This document shows positions 1-5,568 of a DNA stretch of 6,206 nucleotides, piece by piece. The number at the start of each line of letters is the position of its first letter. The first letter of the stretch is position 1. The notes below the pieces were generated by a model. That model saw nothing but the letters and a program-made list of their open reading frames with translations, had not been told where the DNA came from and did no database searches. Source of the stretch: Azoarcus sp. (GTDB lineage: Bacteria > Pseudomonadota > Gammaproteobacteria > Burkholderiales > Rhodocyclaceae); NCBI GenBank assembly GCA_031258035.1, contig JAIRNL010000236.1, positions 1-6,206 of the forward strand, given 5' to 3'. The position numbers were made by a program, and so were the translations under genes.

Positions 1-22
1 TGCGCAGCAACTTGCGGATCAT
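1..22 (-). CDS. Possible start of a minus-strand gene leaving the left edge (MIRKLLR...)
   Basis: An ATG at 22-20 on the minus strand opens a frame reading M-I-R-K-L-L-R before the window ends. A basic, hydrophobic start of this style is seen in betaproteobacterial poly(A) polymerases (PcnB), but seven residues cannot identify a protein and I do not assign it. Support for a real start is indirect. The DNA upstream is non-coding, and a TATCAT hexamer (61-66 on the minus strand, 5 of 6 matches to a sigma-70 -10 box) lies at a sensible distance. No good -35 box and no clear Shine-Dalgarno are visible. It could simply be chance. Confidence 0.3.
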
Positions 23-50
23 CTGGGAGCGGGGCGTTTCCGGGGGCGAA

Positions 51-81
51 CAGGCGCGCAATGATAACCGATGCGCGCCTG
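51..81. repeat. Perfect 10-bp inverted repeat with 11-nt spacer
   Basis: The arms CAGGCGCGCA (51-60) and TGCGCGCCTG (72-81) are exact reverse complements, separated by 11 bases. On the minus strand the spacer contains TATCAT, a candidate -10 box, placed about 40 bases before the possible ATG at 22. An operator straddling a promoter would look like this, as would an RNA hairpin. No T-run follows on either strand, so a canonical intrinsic terminator is unlikely. The symmetry is seen directly; any regulatory role is inferred. Confidence 0.5.
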
Positions 82-213
82 GATGGCTGCGGGAACGTTC
101 CTGACAGGCTGGTGAGAAACGCTGAACGCTTTGTGTTGGGCGCTTTGTGAGGCGCGGGAAGGGTTGATTTCCGACCCCTGCTCATATCCGTCGCCTTGCT
201 CCGCCTGGGGAGT

Positions 214-260
214 CCCCTCATCCCGCCTTCGGCCACCTTCTCCCCGCAAGGGGGAAAAGG
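214..260. repeat. REP-like intergenic palindromic repeat
   Basis: This stretch has the composition of dispersed palindromic repeats common in proteobacterial intergenic DNA: a CCCCTCATCC lead-in, a small GCC-TTC-GGC hairpin (about 226-233), then a stronger stem. In that stem CCTTCTCCCC (236-245) pairs with GGGGGAAAAGG (250-260) around a GCAA tetraloop, with one bulge and one mismatch. In translation such repeats give the tell-tale string PLRGEGG, which appears on the minus strand here. Assignment rests on remembered pattern; copies elsewhere in the genome cannot be seen. Confidence 0.55.
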
Positions 261-262
261 GA

Positions 263-596
263 AAATCCCGGACAGTATGGGCTCGGTGCGCAACATAGTT
301 CCGCAGTTCCAGCAGCGCGGATCGGGCGTACCGCGGTTGCCCGTTCGACATGTACTCGCAGATGAGCAGATGCTGCCGCCCGGCCACGAGCAGCTGGGCG
401 ATCAGGTCCGCTTCCCAGTCGCCGGACATGGCGGCGGTTTTTTGAAAGCCGTCGCCTGGATTTCACTTCAAAGCCCAACTTCAACATTTGCTGAAACCAT
501 TCCAAAGAGTGAAGTCGGTTGTAGGGTTGTAGAAGAAAGGCGAAATGGCCGAGATCCATGGAGCGAAAACCGCACGGCGTCTGTTGGCGCGGCAGC
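263..596. other. Non-coding stretch with an AT-rich patch; no convincing gene
   Basis: I see no gene that I can support here. The bases from about 455 to 540 are strikingly poorer in G+C than the flanks (481-540 is about 42 percent). They contain short scattered CTTCA/TGAAG repeats. A minus-strand frame starting with ATG at 429 (M-S-G-D-W-E-A-D-L-I...) looks protein-like for about 50 residues, then runs straight into the REP-like repeat. It has no Shine-Dalgarno. It may be a decayed gene remnant or chance. A 37-codon + frame (545-658) is likewise unsupported beyond an AAGG close to its ATG. Confidence 0.5.
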
Positions 597-624
597 TTGC
601 CAGTGTGCGCGGAACGGGTACAAA
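597..624 (+). promoter_or_regulatory. Candidate sigma-70 promoter for the YnfM-like transporter
   Basis: TTGCCA (597-602, 5 of 6 matches to the -35 consensus) is followed after 16 bases by TACAAA (619-624, 4 of 6 matches to the -10 consensus). Transcription would start near 631. The leader would be about 128 nt to the preferred ATG at 759, or 47 nt to a TTG at 678. The spacing and -10 match are imperfect, so this is a weak candidate in an otherwise gene-free upstream region. Confidence 0.3.
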
Positions 625-758
625 ATGCGGTCCATCCTCGTTTTCCGAACGGGGATGATCCTTTATGAATCAGCGGGTTGGATGCTCGGTTCGTTCCCTT
701 CGCCCGCGCCTGTCCGGCTTCCATCGCGGAACCGGTCAGTTTGCCCCCCGCCGAATAC

Positions 759-2009
759 ATGGAAAAACCGGGACCTCGCTGGACCGACGACAGCTCGCCC
801 GCCAGCGACGACCGGCTCCGCGCCGCCCCGCCGGCCTGGCGGCGCGCGACGCTGGCGATGTTCCTTGGGGGCTTTGCCACGTTCGCCATGCTCTACAGCA
901 CCCAGCCGCTGTTGCCGCTCTTTGCCGAAACCTTCGCCATCGGCGCGGCGCGCGCCAGCCTCAGCGTGTCGGCGGGCACCGCGGCGCTTGCCGTGGCGCT
1001 GATTCCAGCCAGCGTTCTCGCCGACCGCTACGGGCGCGACCGGGTCATGAAAATGTCGCTGGCGCTTGCCGCCGCGGTGGCGAGCGCCTCGGCGCTGGTC
1101 GACGACTTCAATCACCTGCTCATCCTGCGCGTGCTGCTCGGCGCCGCGCTCGCCGGCTTGCCCGCGGCGGCGATGGCCTATCTCGGCGCGGAAGTCGACC
1201 CTCCCGCCCAGGGCAAGACAATGGGCATCTACATCGCGGGCAACGCGCTCGGCGGCATGTCAGGGCGCCTGTTGGCCGCGCTGCTGGCTGACCTGGGAGA
1301 GATGGGCGGCTGGCGACTGGCGCTGTTCGTGCCCGGCCTGCTCGGCGTGATCGCCGCCCTCGTGTTCTGGCGCTATCTGCCGCCCTCGCGGCACTTTCAC
1401 CCCCGCGCCGCCGCGCCGCGCCGCATCCTTGCCGACGCCCGTGCCATTTTTACCGACGCGGGCCTGCCCTGGTTGTTTGCCACCGGGGCACTGGCTATGG
1501 GCTGCTTCATCGGCGTCTATAACTATCTCGGTTTTCACCTGATGCAAGCGCCGTTCAATTTCAGCCAGCGCGCCATCGGCGCGGTGTTTCTGCTCTATCT
1601 GGTGGGTTCGTGGTCGTCGGCCTTCGCCGGGCAGCTCGCCGACCGCCACGGGCGGCGGCGGGTGCAATGGGGCATGGTGCTCGCCATGCTGGCTGGTCTC
1701 GCGCTCACCCTGGTCGGGCAGCCAGCCGTGCTGATTGCGGGCGTGGCGATTTTCACCTTCGGCTTTTTTGCCGCGCACACCCTCTCCAGCAGCTGGGTTG
1801 CCCATCGGGGCAAAGAACAGCGCGGCCTTGCCACCGCGATTTACCTGTCGGCCTATTACCTGGGCGCGAGCCTGATCGGCAGCCTGTCCGGGTTTGCGTG
1901 GACACATGGCGGCTGGCTGGGCATCGTGGCGGCGCTCGCGCTTTGCCTCCTCGTCCTGTTCGCCATCGTGCTGCGGCTGAAAAAGCTGCCGGTCGAGGGC
2001 GATTATTGA
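759..2009 (+). CDS. YnfM-like major facilitator superfamily exporter (DHA1 type)
   Basis: This is a complete 416-residue inner-membrane secondary transporter with 12 expected helices. The sequence follows E. coli YnfM closely from memory: an opening LAMFLGGFATFAMLY helix near residue 32, ADRYGRDR (motif A, about 88-95) in the loop after helix 2, GNALGGMSGRL in the first half, ADRHGRRR as the second-half copy of motif A, and FFAAHTLSSSW followed by AYYLGASLIG late. ATG 759 gives nearly the length of YnfM (about 417). The frame stays open upstream to a TTG at 678, which would add 27 residues. Neither start has a good Shine-Dalgarno, so the N-terminus is uncertain. Family members are proton-driven drug or metabolite exporters; the substrate here is unknown. 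The gene stands alone and converges on the nitrogenase-like gene with a 110-bp gap, so a functional link between the two is not implied. Confidence 0.93.
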   Translation: MEKPGPRWTDDSSPASDDRLRAAPPAWRRATLAMFLGGFATFAMLYSTQPLLPLFAETFAIGAARASLSVSAGTAALAVALIPASVLADRYGRDRVMKMSLALAAAVASASALVDDFNHLLILRVLLGAALAGLPAAAMAYLGAEVDPPAQGKTMGIYIAGNALGGMSGRLLAALLADLGEMGGWRLALFVPGLLGVIAALVFWRYLPPSRHFHPRAAAPRRILADARAIFTDAGLPWLFATGALAMGCFIGVYNYLGFHLMQAPFNFSQRAIGAVFLLYLVGSWSSAFAGQLADRHGRRRVQWGMVLAMLAGLALTLVGQPAVLIAGVAIFTFGFFAAHTLSSSWVAHRGKEQRGLATAIYLSAYYLGASLIGSLSGFAWTHGGWLGIVAALALCLLVLFAIVLRLKKLPVEGDY

Positions 2010-2060
2010 GGGACGGGAAGGCCGATGTTCCCACGGACGCCCTGATTCCAGTGGCCGTGA

Positions 2061-2082
2061 CGCGGCGCCGCGGCATGTTTTT
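2061..2082 (+). terminator. Weak candidate terminator between convergent genes
   Basis: A 12-bp perfect palindrome CGCGGCGCCGCG (2061-2072) is followed five bases later by a run of five T (2078-2082), 52 bases after the transporter's stop codon. A palindrome with no spacer must open its centre to form a loop, leaving about 4 bp of GC stem, so it is a poor intrinsic terminator. A second small hairpin (GGGAA 2015-2019 with TTCCC 2028-2032) lies just upstream. No T-run serves the minus strand. Confidence 0.25.
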
Positions 2083-2119
2083 CCCTCTCTCCGGCGCGAC
2101 GGCGGCGCAAATGTTCGAC

Positions 2120-3496
2120 TCATGTTTTCAGGCTGTCGGCCCCCTGCCGGGAAGCAGGATGCGGCTGCTTGAGCAGGGCCGCCGCGAAAGCGCGCATGCC
2201 TTCGTAGCCGTACCATGCGCTGTCGCGCAAGGAGATGGGAATGGCGCCATGGCGGGCGGCAAAGGCGACTTGTTCGCGGCCGACGTAATAATCGACCGGC
2301 GCCCTGGCCAGGATGCTGGCATCGAATGACTGGCCCACCGCCACCGTCGCCGGAATGTCCGCGACCGCTTCCAGGCGTTCGAGGTGGACGCGGTTGTTGA
2401 GGTCGACGTTGGAGAGCGCGATGCCCGCCACTTCTCCGCCCAGATCGCGCACCAGACCGGAAAACCCCTCGACCAGCGCCATATCCAGTTGCAGGAAAAG
2501 ACGCTTTCCAGCCAAGGGCCTGGCTGCGGTGACTTCCCGCAGCGCGCCTTCCCGCGCCTCGACGTAGGCTTCGGCCTTTTCCCCGAGGCCGAAGAGCGCG
2601 CCCAGCGCGCGCACGAAGCGGCCCGTGGCAGCCAGCCCGACCGGCGCGGGCAGGCGGGCGTAAGGCACGCCGAAGGCGCTCTCCAGCCCGAGGCCGAGAT
2701 ATTCGCCTTCGTCCGCATTGAGCGAAATCGTGGCGTCCGCCCGTCCGGCCCCGCGGATGGCAGCCAGCGTCGAAAAGCACGGCAGCACGTTCCATTCGAT
2801 GCCGAGCCCGCCAAGCACATCGCGCACCGCGGCGAGATTGCGGGCGTTTTCGCGCACCGACACGACGTTCACGAAGCCGCCCCGTTCCCCTGGCGTCTCG
2901 ACCAGGCGCAGCAGGGCGCGGAAAGCAGGATCGAACCCTGAAAGCGGCGACCCGCCGGGGCGAGAAGCGCCGGCGTTCAAATACAGCACCGGCACGGGCG
3001 CTTCGTCGCCCCCCAAGCCTTGCGCCGTCGGTGCGCCGACGTCGCCGTCGATCGACAGCACCGGCGTGCCGAGCACGAAAACCACGCGGGCGCCCTCGCG
3101 GATGGCGCGCGAAATGGCTTCGCGCAGAGGTTTTTCGCTATCGAGGATGAAATCACGTTCGCCCAGATTCACCGAATACCAACGCGCGAAACCCGGCTCG
3201 TCCAGCGCGGTGGCGGCGGCGCGGCAACCGGCGGCGCCATGGATGACGATGGCCGCGTCGCGGATGCCGCGCAGCGCGAAAAGCGTGGCAAGGATGTCAT
3301 CCTCGTTTGCCCGGGCGAACGCGCGCGCCGCGCCGATGGGGGAGAACGTCGGATCGAGACCGATAGCCGACGTTTCCGATGGGGATCTGCCGGTCGCGGC
3401 GTCATCGCTGAAAAATCGTTCCGGCAATCCGATATGGCAAAAGGACTTTTCATGCGGCAGCGGGCGCGCCGAAAATCTTTCGGCCATAGCGTTCAT
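2120..3496 (-). CDS. Nitrogenase component-1-like protein (divergent NifD/NifK/NifE/NifN superfamily)
   Basis: A 458-residue cytoplasmic protein with the three-domain layout of the nitrogenase component-1 superfamily. Landmarks align with NifK/NifD as follows. FSPIGA (51-56) sits where NifK has CQPLGA. IHGAAGC (85-91) matches the HGxxGC P-cluster motif. The segment LGERDFILDSEKPLREAI (111-128) matches the region before the third P-cluster cysteine. GTPVLSIDGD (143-152) replaces STCMAEVIGDD. VPVLYLNAG (168-176) and GKRLFLQLD (330-338) open later Rossmann-like segments, and a YGYEGM motif lies near the C-terminus. Only C91 of the three P-cluster cysteines remains (F51 and P145 replace the others). 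The position of NifD Cys275 appears to be N260. Other cysteines are C20 and C240. Standard MoFe protein activity is therefore unlikely. It could be a scaffold or assembly protein, or one subunit of a nitrogenase-like reductase (group IV-type relatives include CfbD and the methylthio-alkane reductase MarDK). ATG 3496 is chosen over TTG 3523 because of a well-placed Shine-Dalgarno. A sigma-54 promoter lies upstream. No partner subunit or NifH-like protein is in view. Confidence 0.88.
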   Translation of the reverse strand: MNAMAERFSARPLPHEKSFCHIGLPERFFSDDAATGRSPSETSAIGLDPTFSPIGAARAFARANEDDILATLFALRGIRDAAIVIHGAAGCRAAATALDEPGFARWYSVNLGERDFILDSEKPLREAISRAIREGARVVFVLGTPVLSIDGDVGAPTAQGLGGDEAPVPVLYLNAGASRPGGSPLSGFDPAFRALLRLVETPGERGGFVNVVSVRENARNLAAVRDVLGGLGIEWNVLPCFSTLAAIRGAGRADATISLNADEGEYLGLGLESAFGVPYARLPAPVGLAATGRFVRALGALFGLGEKAEAYVEAREGALREVTAARPLAGKRLFLQLDMALVEGFSGLVRDLGGEVAGIALSNVDLNNRVHLERLEAVADIPATVAVGQSFDASILARAPVDYYVGREQVAFAARHGAIPISLRDSAWYGYEGMRAFAAALLKQPHPASRQGADSLKT

Positions 3497-3555
3497 TTCA
3501 TCTCTCCAGGGGGCACGACGCAATCGTCAAAAGCGATCTGCCCATGCCGTCGCAC
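3493..3555 (-). CDS. Possible 20-residue leader peptide overlapping the nitrogenase-like start
   Basis: A GTG at 3555 follows GGAGGA (3569-3564) with 8-base spacing and opens a 20-codon frame (residues V-R-R-H-G-Q-I-A-F-D-D-C-V-V-P-P-G-E-M-K). It ends in TGA at 3495-3493, overlapping the next gene's ATG as ATGA, the usual form of translational coupling. An in-frame TAA lies just upstream, so it is not the tail of a longer gene. Against it: the sigma-54 promoter would start transcription near 3564, leaving almost all of this Shine-Dalgarno out of the message. It could then be read only on longer transcripts from the ABC operon. No known peptide is recognised. Confidence 0.2.
   Translation of the reverse strand: MRRHGQIAFDDCVVPPGEMK
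3504..3507 (-). promoter_or_regulatory. Shine-Dalgarno that fixes the nitrogenase-like start
   Basis: On the minus strand GGAG (3507-3504, within GGAGAGA) lies 7 bases before ATG 3496-3494, the ideal distance. It sits inside the extra codons that the TTG start at 3523 would require, which argues for the ATG. Confidence 0.8.
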
Positions 3556-3574
3556 AAACAGGGTCCTCCGTTAC

Positions 3575-3590
3575 AGCAAGGCGTGTGCCA
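3575..3590 (-). promoter_or_regulatory. Sigma-54 (RpoN) -24/-12 promoter of the nitrogenase-like gene
   Basis: The minus strand reads C-TGGCAC-ACGCC-TTGCT, against the consensus YTGGCACG-N4-TTGCW. Every core position matches except the G after TGGCAC. The invariant GG (3589-3588) and GC (3577-3576) are separated by exactly 10 bases, the required spacing. Transcription would start near 3564, giving a leader of about 68 nt to ATG 3496. The site is intergenic, correctly oriented, and has an IHF-type site and a TGT-N10-ACA element upstream. Sigma-54 promoters need an enhancer-binding activator; the flanking element suggests NifA. Confidence 0.8.
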
Positions 3591-3608
3591 GCAAAAATTC
3601 GTTTTTCA

Positions 3609-3621
3609 AATCAAACGATTG
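3609..3621 (+). promoter_or_regulatory. IHF binding site, full consensus match
   Basis: AATCAAACGATTG on the + strand fits WATCAANNNNTTR at every defined position. An A/T-rich tract (3594-3611) adjoins it, as is usual for IHF sites. Its centre is about 50 bases upstream of the predicted start, between the activator element and the -24 box. In nif promoters IHF bends the DNA from this position so that NifA contacts sigma-54 polymerase. Confidence 0.6.
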
Positions 3622-3643
3622 CCCTGGGGGGAAAATCGCGCGC

Positions 3644-3659
3644 TGTTGCGGCTTGAACA
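3644..3659. promoter_or_regulatory. NifA-type upstream activator sequence (TGT-N10-ACA)
   Basis: TGT (3644-3646), ten bases, then ACA (3657-3659). This is exactly the symmetric UAS recognised by NifA. It is centred roughly 87 bases upstream of the predicted sigma-54 start, within the usual range of about -80 to -150. Six fixed bases alone would be weak evidence; the adjoining IHF and sigma-54 sites give it weight. The factor could also be another sigma-54 activator. Confidence 0.6.
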
Positions 3660-3721
3660 ACAGGGCACTGCAAACGCAGCACGGCTGGCTGGGACGCAAC
3701 ATGGCGGCCGCGGGCGGGGCG

Positions 3722-4576
3722 TCACTGCGGCAAAAAAATCGCCCTGCCATCGACCTCGACCCGCTTCAGCGGATGCCCGAAAGCATGGCTCAAGCGCCCG
3801 GCGGTCAGCACCGCCCCGCTTTCGCCCACCGCCACGCCGCCTTCGCCATTGAGAAGGACGACCTTGTCGGCATAGCGTGCAGCCAGGCCGGGATCGTGCA
3901 GCACCATCACCACGCCGCGCCCGTCGGCGGCGAGCGAGCGCAACAATTCAAGCACGGCGACCTGGTGGTGCAGATCGAGATGGTTGAGCGGCTCGTCGAG
4001 CAAAAAAAGGCGTGGCGTCTGAGCCAGCAACGCAGCCAGCGCCACGCGCTGCTGCTCGCCGCCGGAGAGCGCCCGCAGGTCGCGCCCCTCGAACCCTTGC
4101 AACCCCATGCAGGCGAGCGCGGCGCGGGCGATGGCGACATCCCGGGCGCTTTCCCACCCCCAGCGCCCGAGATGGGGGTGGCGGCCGACCAGCACCGTCT
4201 CCAGCACCGACGCGGCGAACCGCGCCAACTGCCTCTGCGGCAACAAACCGCGAAACCGCGCCGCCCGCAAAGGCGTCCAGTCCGCGCAAGGACGCGCGCC
4301 GAACCACACCTCGCCCCGCACGCCGGGCGCGCCGCCGCCCTGGCCCGCGCCGTGCAATCCGGCAAGCGCGTGCAGCAACGAACTCTTGCCGGCGCCGTTG
4401 CGGCCCAGGATCGCCACGCACTGCCCGGCATGGACTTCCAGATCGAAAGCGCGGCACAACTCGCCTCCGCCCAGACGCAACCCCAGCTGGCGGGCCGCCA
4501 GCAAAGGGCGCGCCGGCTCCTCCCACGGCAGCGGACAGGCAAGTTCGGCGGGCAGCACCGGCAGCGCGCGCGTCAC
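3722..4576 (-). CDS. ABC transporter ATP-binding protein, FecE/BtuD type
   Basis: This is the cytoplasmic ATPase that drives the adjoining FecCD-type permease. All the motifs of an active ATPase are present (numbering from the GTG start): Walker A GRNGAGKS (58-65), Q-loop Gln114 in LLPQ, signature LSGGEQQR (170-177), Walker B LFLLDE (190-195), D-loop NHLD (198-201) and H-loop His227 in VLHD. The frame has no early ATG. GTG 4576 overlaps the permease stop as GTGA, typical of coupled translation, and gives 284 residues. A TTG at 4504 (260 residues, closer to FecE's length of about 255) has GGAGGAG 11 bases upstream and starts where family homology begins, so it is a real alternative. The family serves iron-siderophore, heme, cobamide and some molybdate/tungstate importers; the substrate cannot be read from this subunit. 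Confidence 0.93.
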   Translation of the reverse strand: MTRALPVLPAELACPLPWEEPARPLLAARQLGLRLGGGELCRAFDLEVHAGQCVAILGRNGAGKSSLLHALAGLHGAGQGGGAPGVRGEVWFGARPCADWTPLRAARFRGLLPQRQLARFAASVLETVLVGRHPHLGRWGWESARDVAIARAALACMGLQGFEGRDLRALSGGEQQRVALAALLAQTPRLFLLDEPLNHLDLHHQVAVLELLRSLAADGRGVVMVLHDPGLAARYADKVVLLNGEGGVAVGESGAVLTAGRLSHAFGHPLKRVEVDGRAIFLPQ

Positions 4577-5568
4577 CGCGAATGCCGGGCCAACAAAAAC
4601 AAGAACACCGGCACGCCGAGCAATACGGTCAGCACGCCGACCGGCAACTGTTGCGGCGCGAGCACGGTGCGCGCGAGCGTATCGGCAACGGTCAGGAGCG
4701 CCCCGCCGGCCAATACCGCCGCCGGCATCAGCAGGCGCTGATCGTTGCCGAGCACGAGGCGGACGAGATGCGGCACCACGAGACCGATGAAACCGACGGC
4801 GCCAATCAGCGTCACCGCGGCGGCGGTGAAAACCGAAGCCAGCAGATACAACCCGCGCCGCAGCCGGCGCGCATCGACGCCCAGCGCCAGCGCGTTCAAC
4901 TGCCCGTGCGCGAGCACGTTGAGATCGCGCCCGAACGGCAGGGCTGCGGCAAGCCCCGCGCCCAGCACCGCGAGCGCCGGCCACGGACGGCTCGCCCCGC
5001 TGGCGTCGCCCATCAACCAGAACAACATGCTCTGCACCTGCGCCGCCGGCGCCAGCGCCAACATCAGCGTGACGACGGCGCCGCAACCGGCGGCGACGAT
5101 CACGCCGGTGAGCAGCAACCGCGTCTGCGTCCAGCTTCCGTCCCCGTGCGCAAGGCCGAACACCGCCAGCATCGCAGCCAGCGCCCCGCCCAATGCCCCC
5201 GCGTCCATCCACGGCGAAGCCAGCCCGAGCGTCACCGCGCCCAGCGCCCCCACCGCCGCGCCGCCGGAAATACCGAGGATGTAAGGATCGGCGAGCGGAT
5301 TGCGCAACAACACCTGCATCAAGGTTCCCGCCAGGGCCAGAAGGCCGCCGCAGGCGAAACAAGCCAGGGCGCGCGGCAGGCGCAGCTCGCGCACGACGCC
5401 GACGAGCATGCCCTCCCCGTTGCCGAAGAGCGCGGCGAACACCCCGGCGGGCGTCGTCGCAAGACTGCCCGCGCACAGCGCCCAGGCCAACGCGGCCAGC
5501 GCGGCCAGCGCCAGCGCGGCGAGCGCGACGGCAGGACGGACGAAACGCGCGGAAGAGGACGACGACAT
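4573..5568 (-). CDS. FecCD-family ABC transporter permease
   Basis: A 331-residue inner-membrane permease, the standard family length. It probably works as a homodimer with about ten helices per chain, as in BtuC, since no second permease gene adjoins it. Diagnostic segments are RELRLPRAL (60-68), RNPLADPYILGISGG (89-103), GAVGFIGLVVPHLVR (256-270) and PQQLPVG (about 305-311) before the final helix. The first helix spans about residues 12-32. ATG 5568 shares its A with the stop of the upstream MFS gene (TGATG), and no clear Shine-Dalgarno is seen, so translation is probably coupled. An upstream in-frame start at 5709 would add 47 arginine-rich residues inside the neighbouring gene and is rejected. 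The partner ATPase follows directly. The cognate periplasmic binding protein is not in the window. Likely cargo is a ferric siderophore, other metal chelate, or cobamide. Confidence 0.94.
   Translation of the reverse strand: MSSSSSARFVRPAVALAALALAALAALAWALCAGSLATTPAGVFAALFGNGEGMLVGVVRELRLPRALACFACGGLLALAGTLMQVLLRNPLADPYILGISGGAAVGALGAVTLGLASPWMDAGALGGALAAMLAVFGLAHGDGSWTQTRLLLTGVIVAAGCGAVVTLMLALAPAAQVQSMLFWLMGDASGASRPWPALAVLGAGLAAALPFGRDLNVLAHGQLNALALGVDARRLRRGLYLLASVFTAAAVTLIGAVGFIGLVVPHLVRLVLGNDQRLLMPAAVLAGGALLTVADTLARTVLAPQQLPVGVLTVLLGVPVFLFLLARHSR

Noticed and set aside
429..470. IS30-like transposase remnant suggested by GDWEADLI on the minus strand
   Set aside because: Only this short string resembles the IS30 motif; the residues that follow do not continue the transposase, and no terminal inverted repeats are seen.
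582..598. Possible second sigma-54 site (TGGCGC...TTGC) upstream of the YnfM-like gene
   Set aside because: The GG and GC are 11 bases apart instead of 10, and the -24 block is TGGCGC; sigma-54 does not tolerate this spacing well.
545..658. 37-codon + frame starting M-A-E-I-H-G with AAGG four bases upstream
   Set aside because: The Shine-Dalgarno is too close to the ATG, no family is recognised, and the length is within chance.
218..889. Long minus-strand frame upstream of and into the YnfM-like gene
   Set aside because: It overlaps the well-supported transporter antisense, is arginine-rich in the high-GC part, and matches no recognisable family; typical shadow frame.
3660..3721. Terminator after the ATPase gene
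   Set aside because: A wobble-rich hairpin (GTGCTGC/GCAGTGC, loop GTTT) exists on the minus strand, but no proper T-run follows, so read-through into the nitrogenase-like gene cannot be excluded.
3020..4741. 573-codon + strand frame across the nitrogenase-like and ATPase genes
   Set aside because: Antisense shadow of two genes with intact family motifs; composition is rich in Arg, Gln and Ala with no domain signature.
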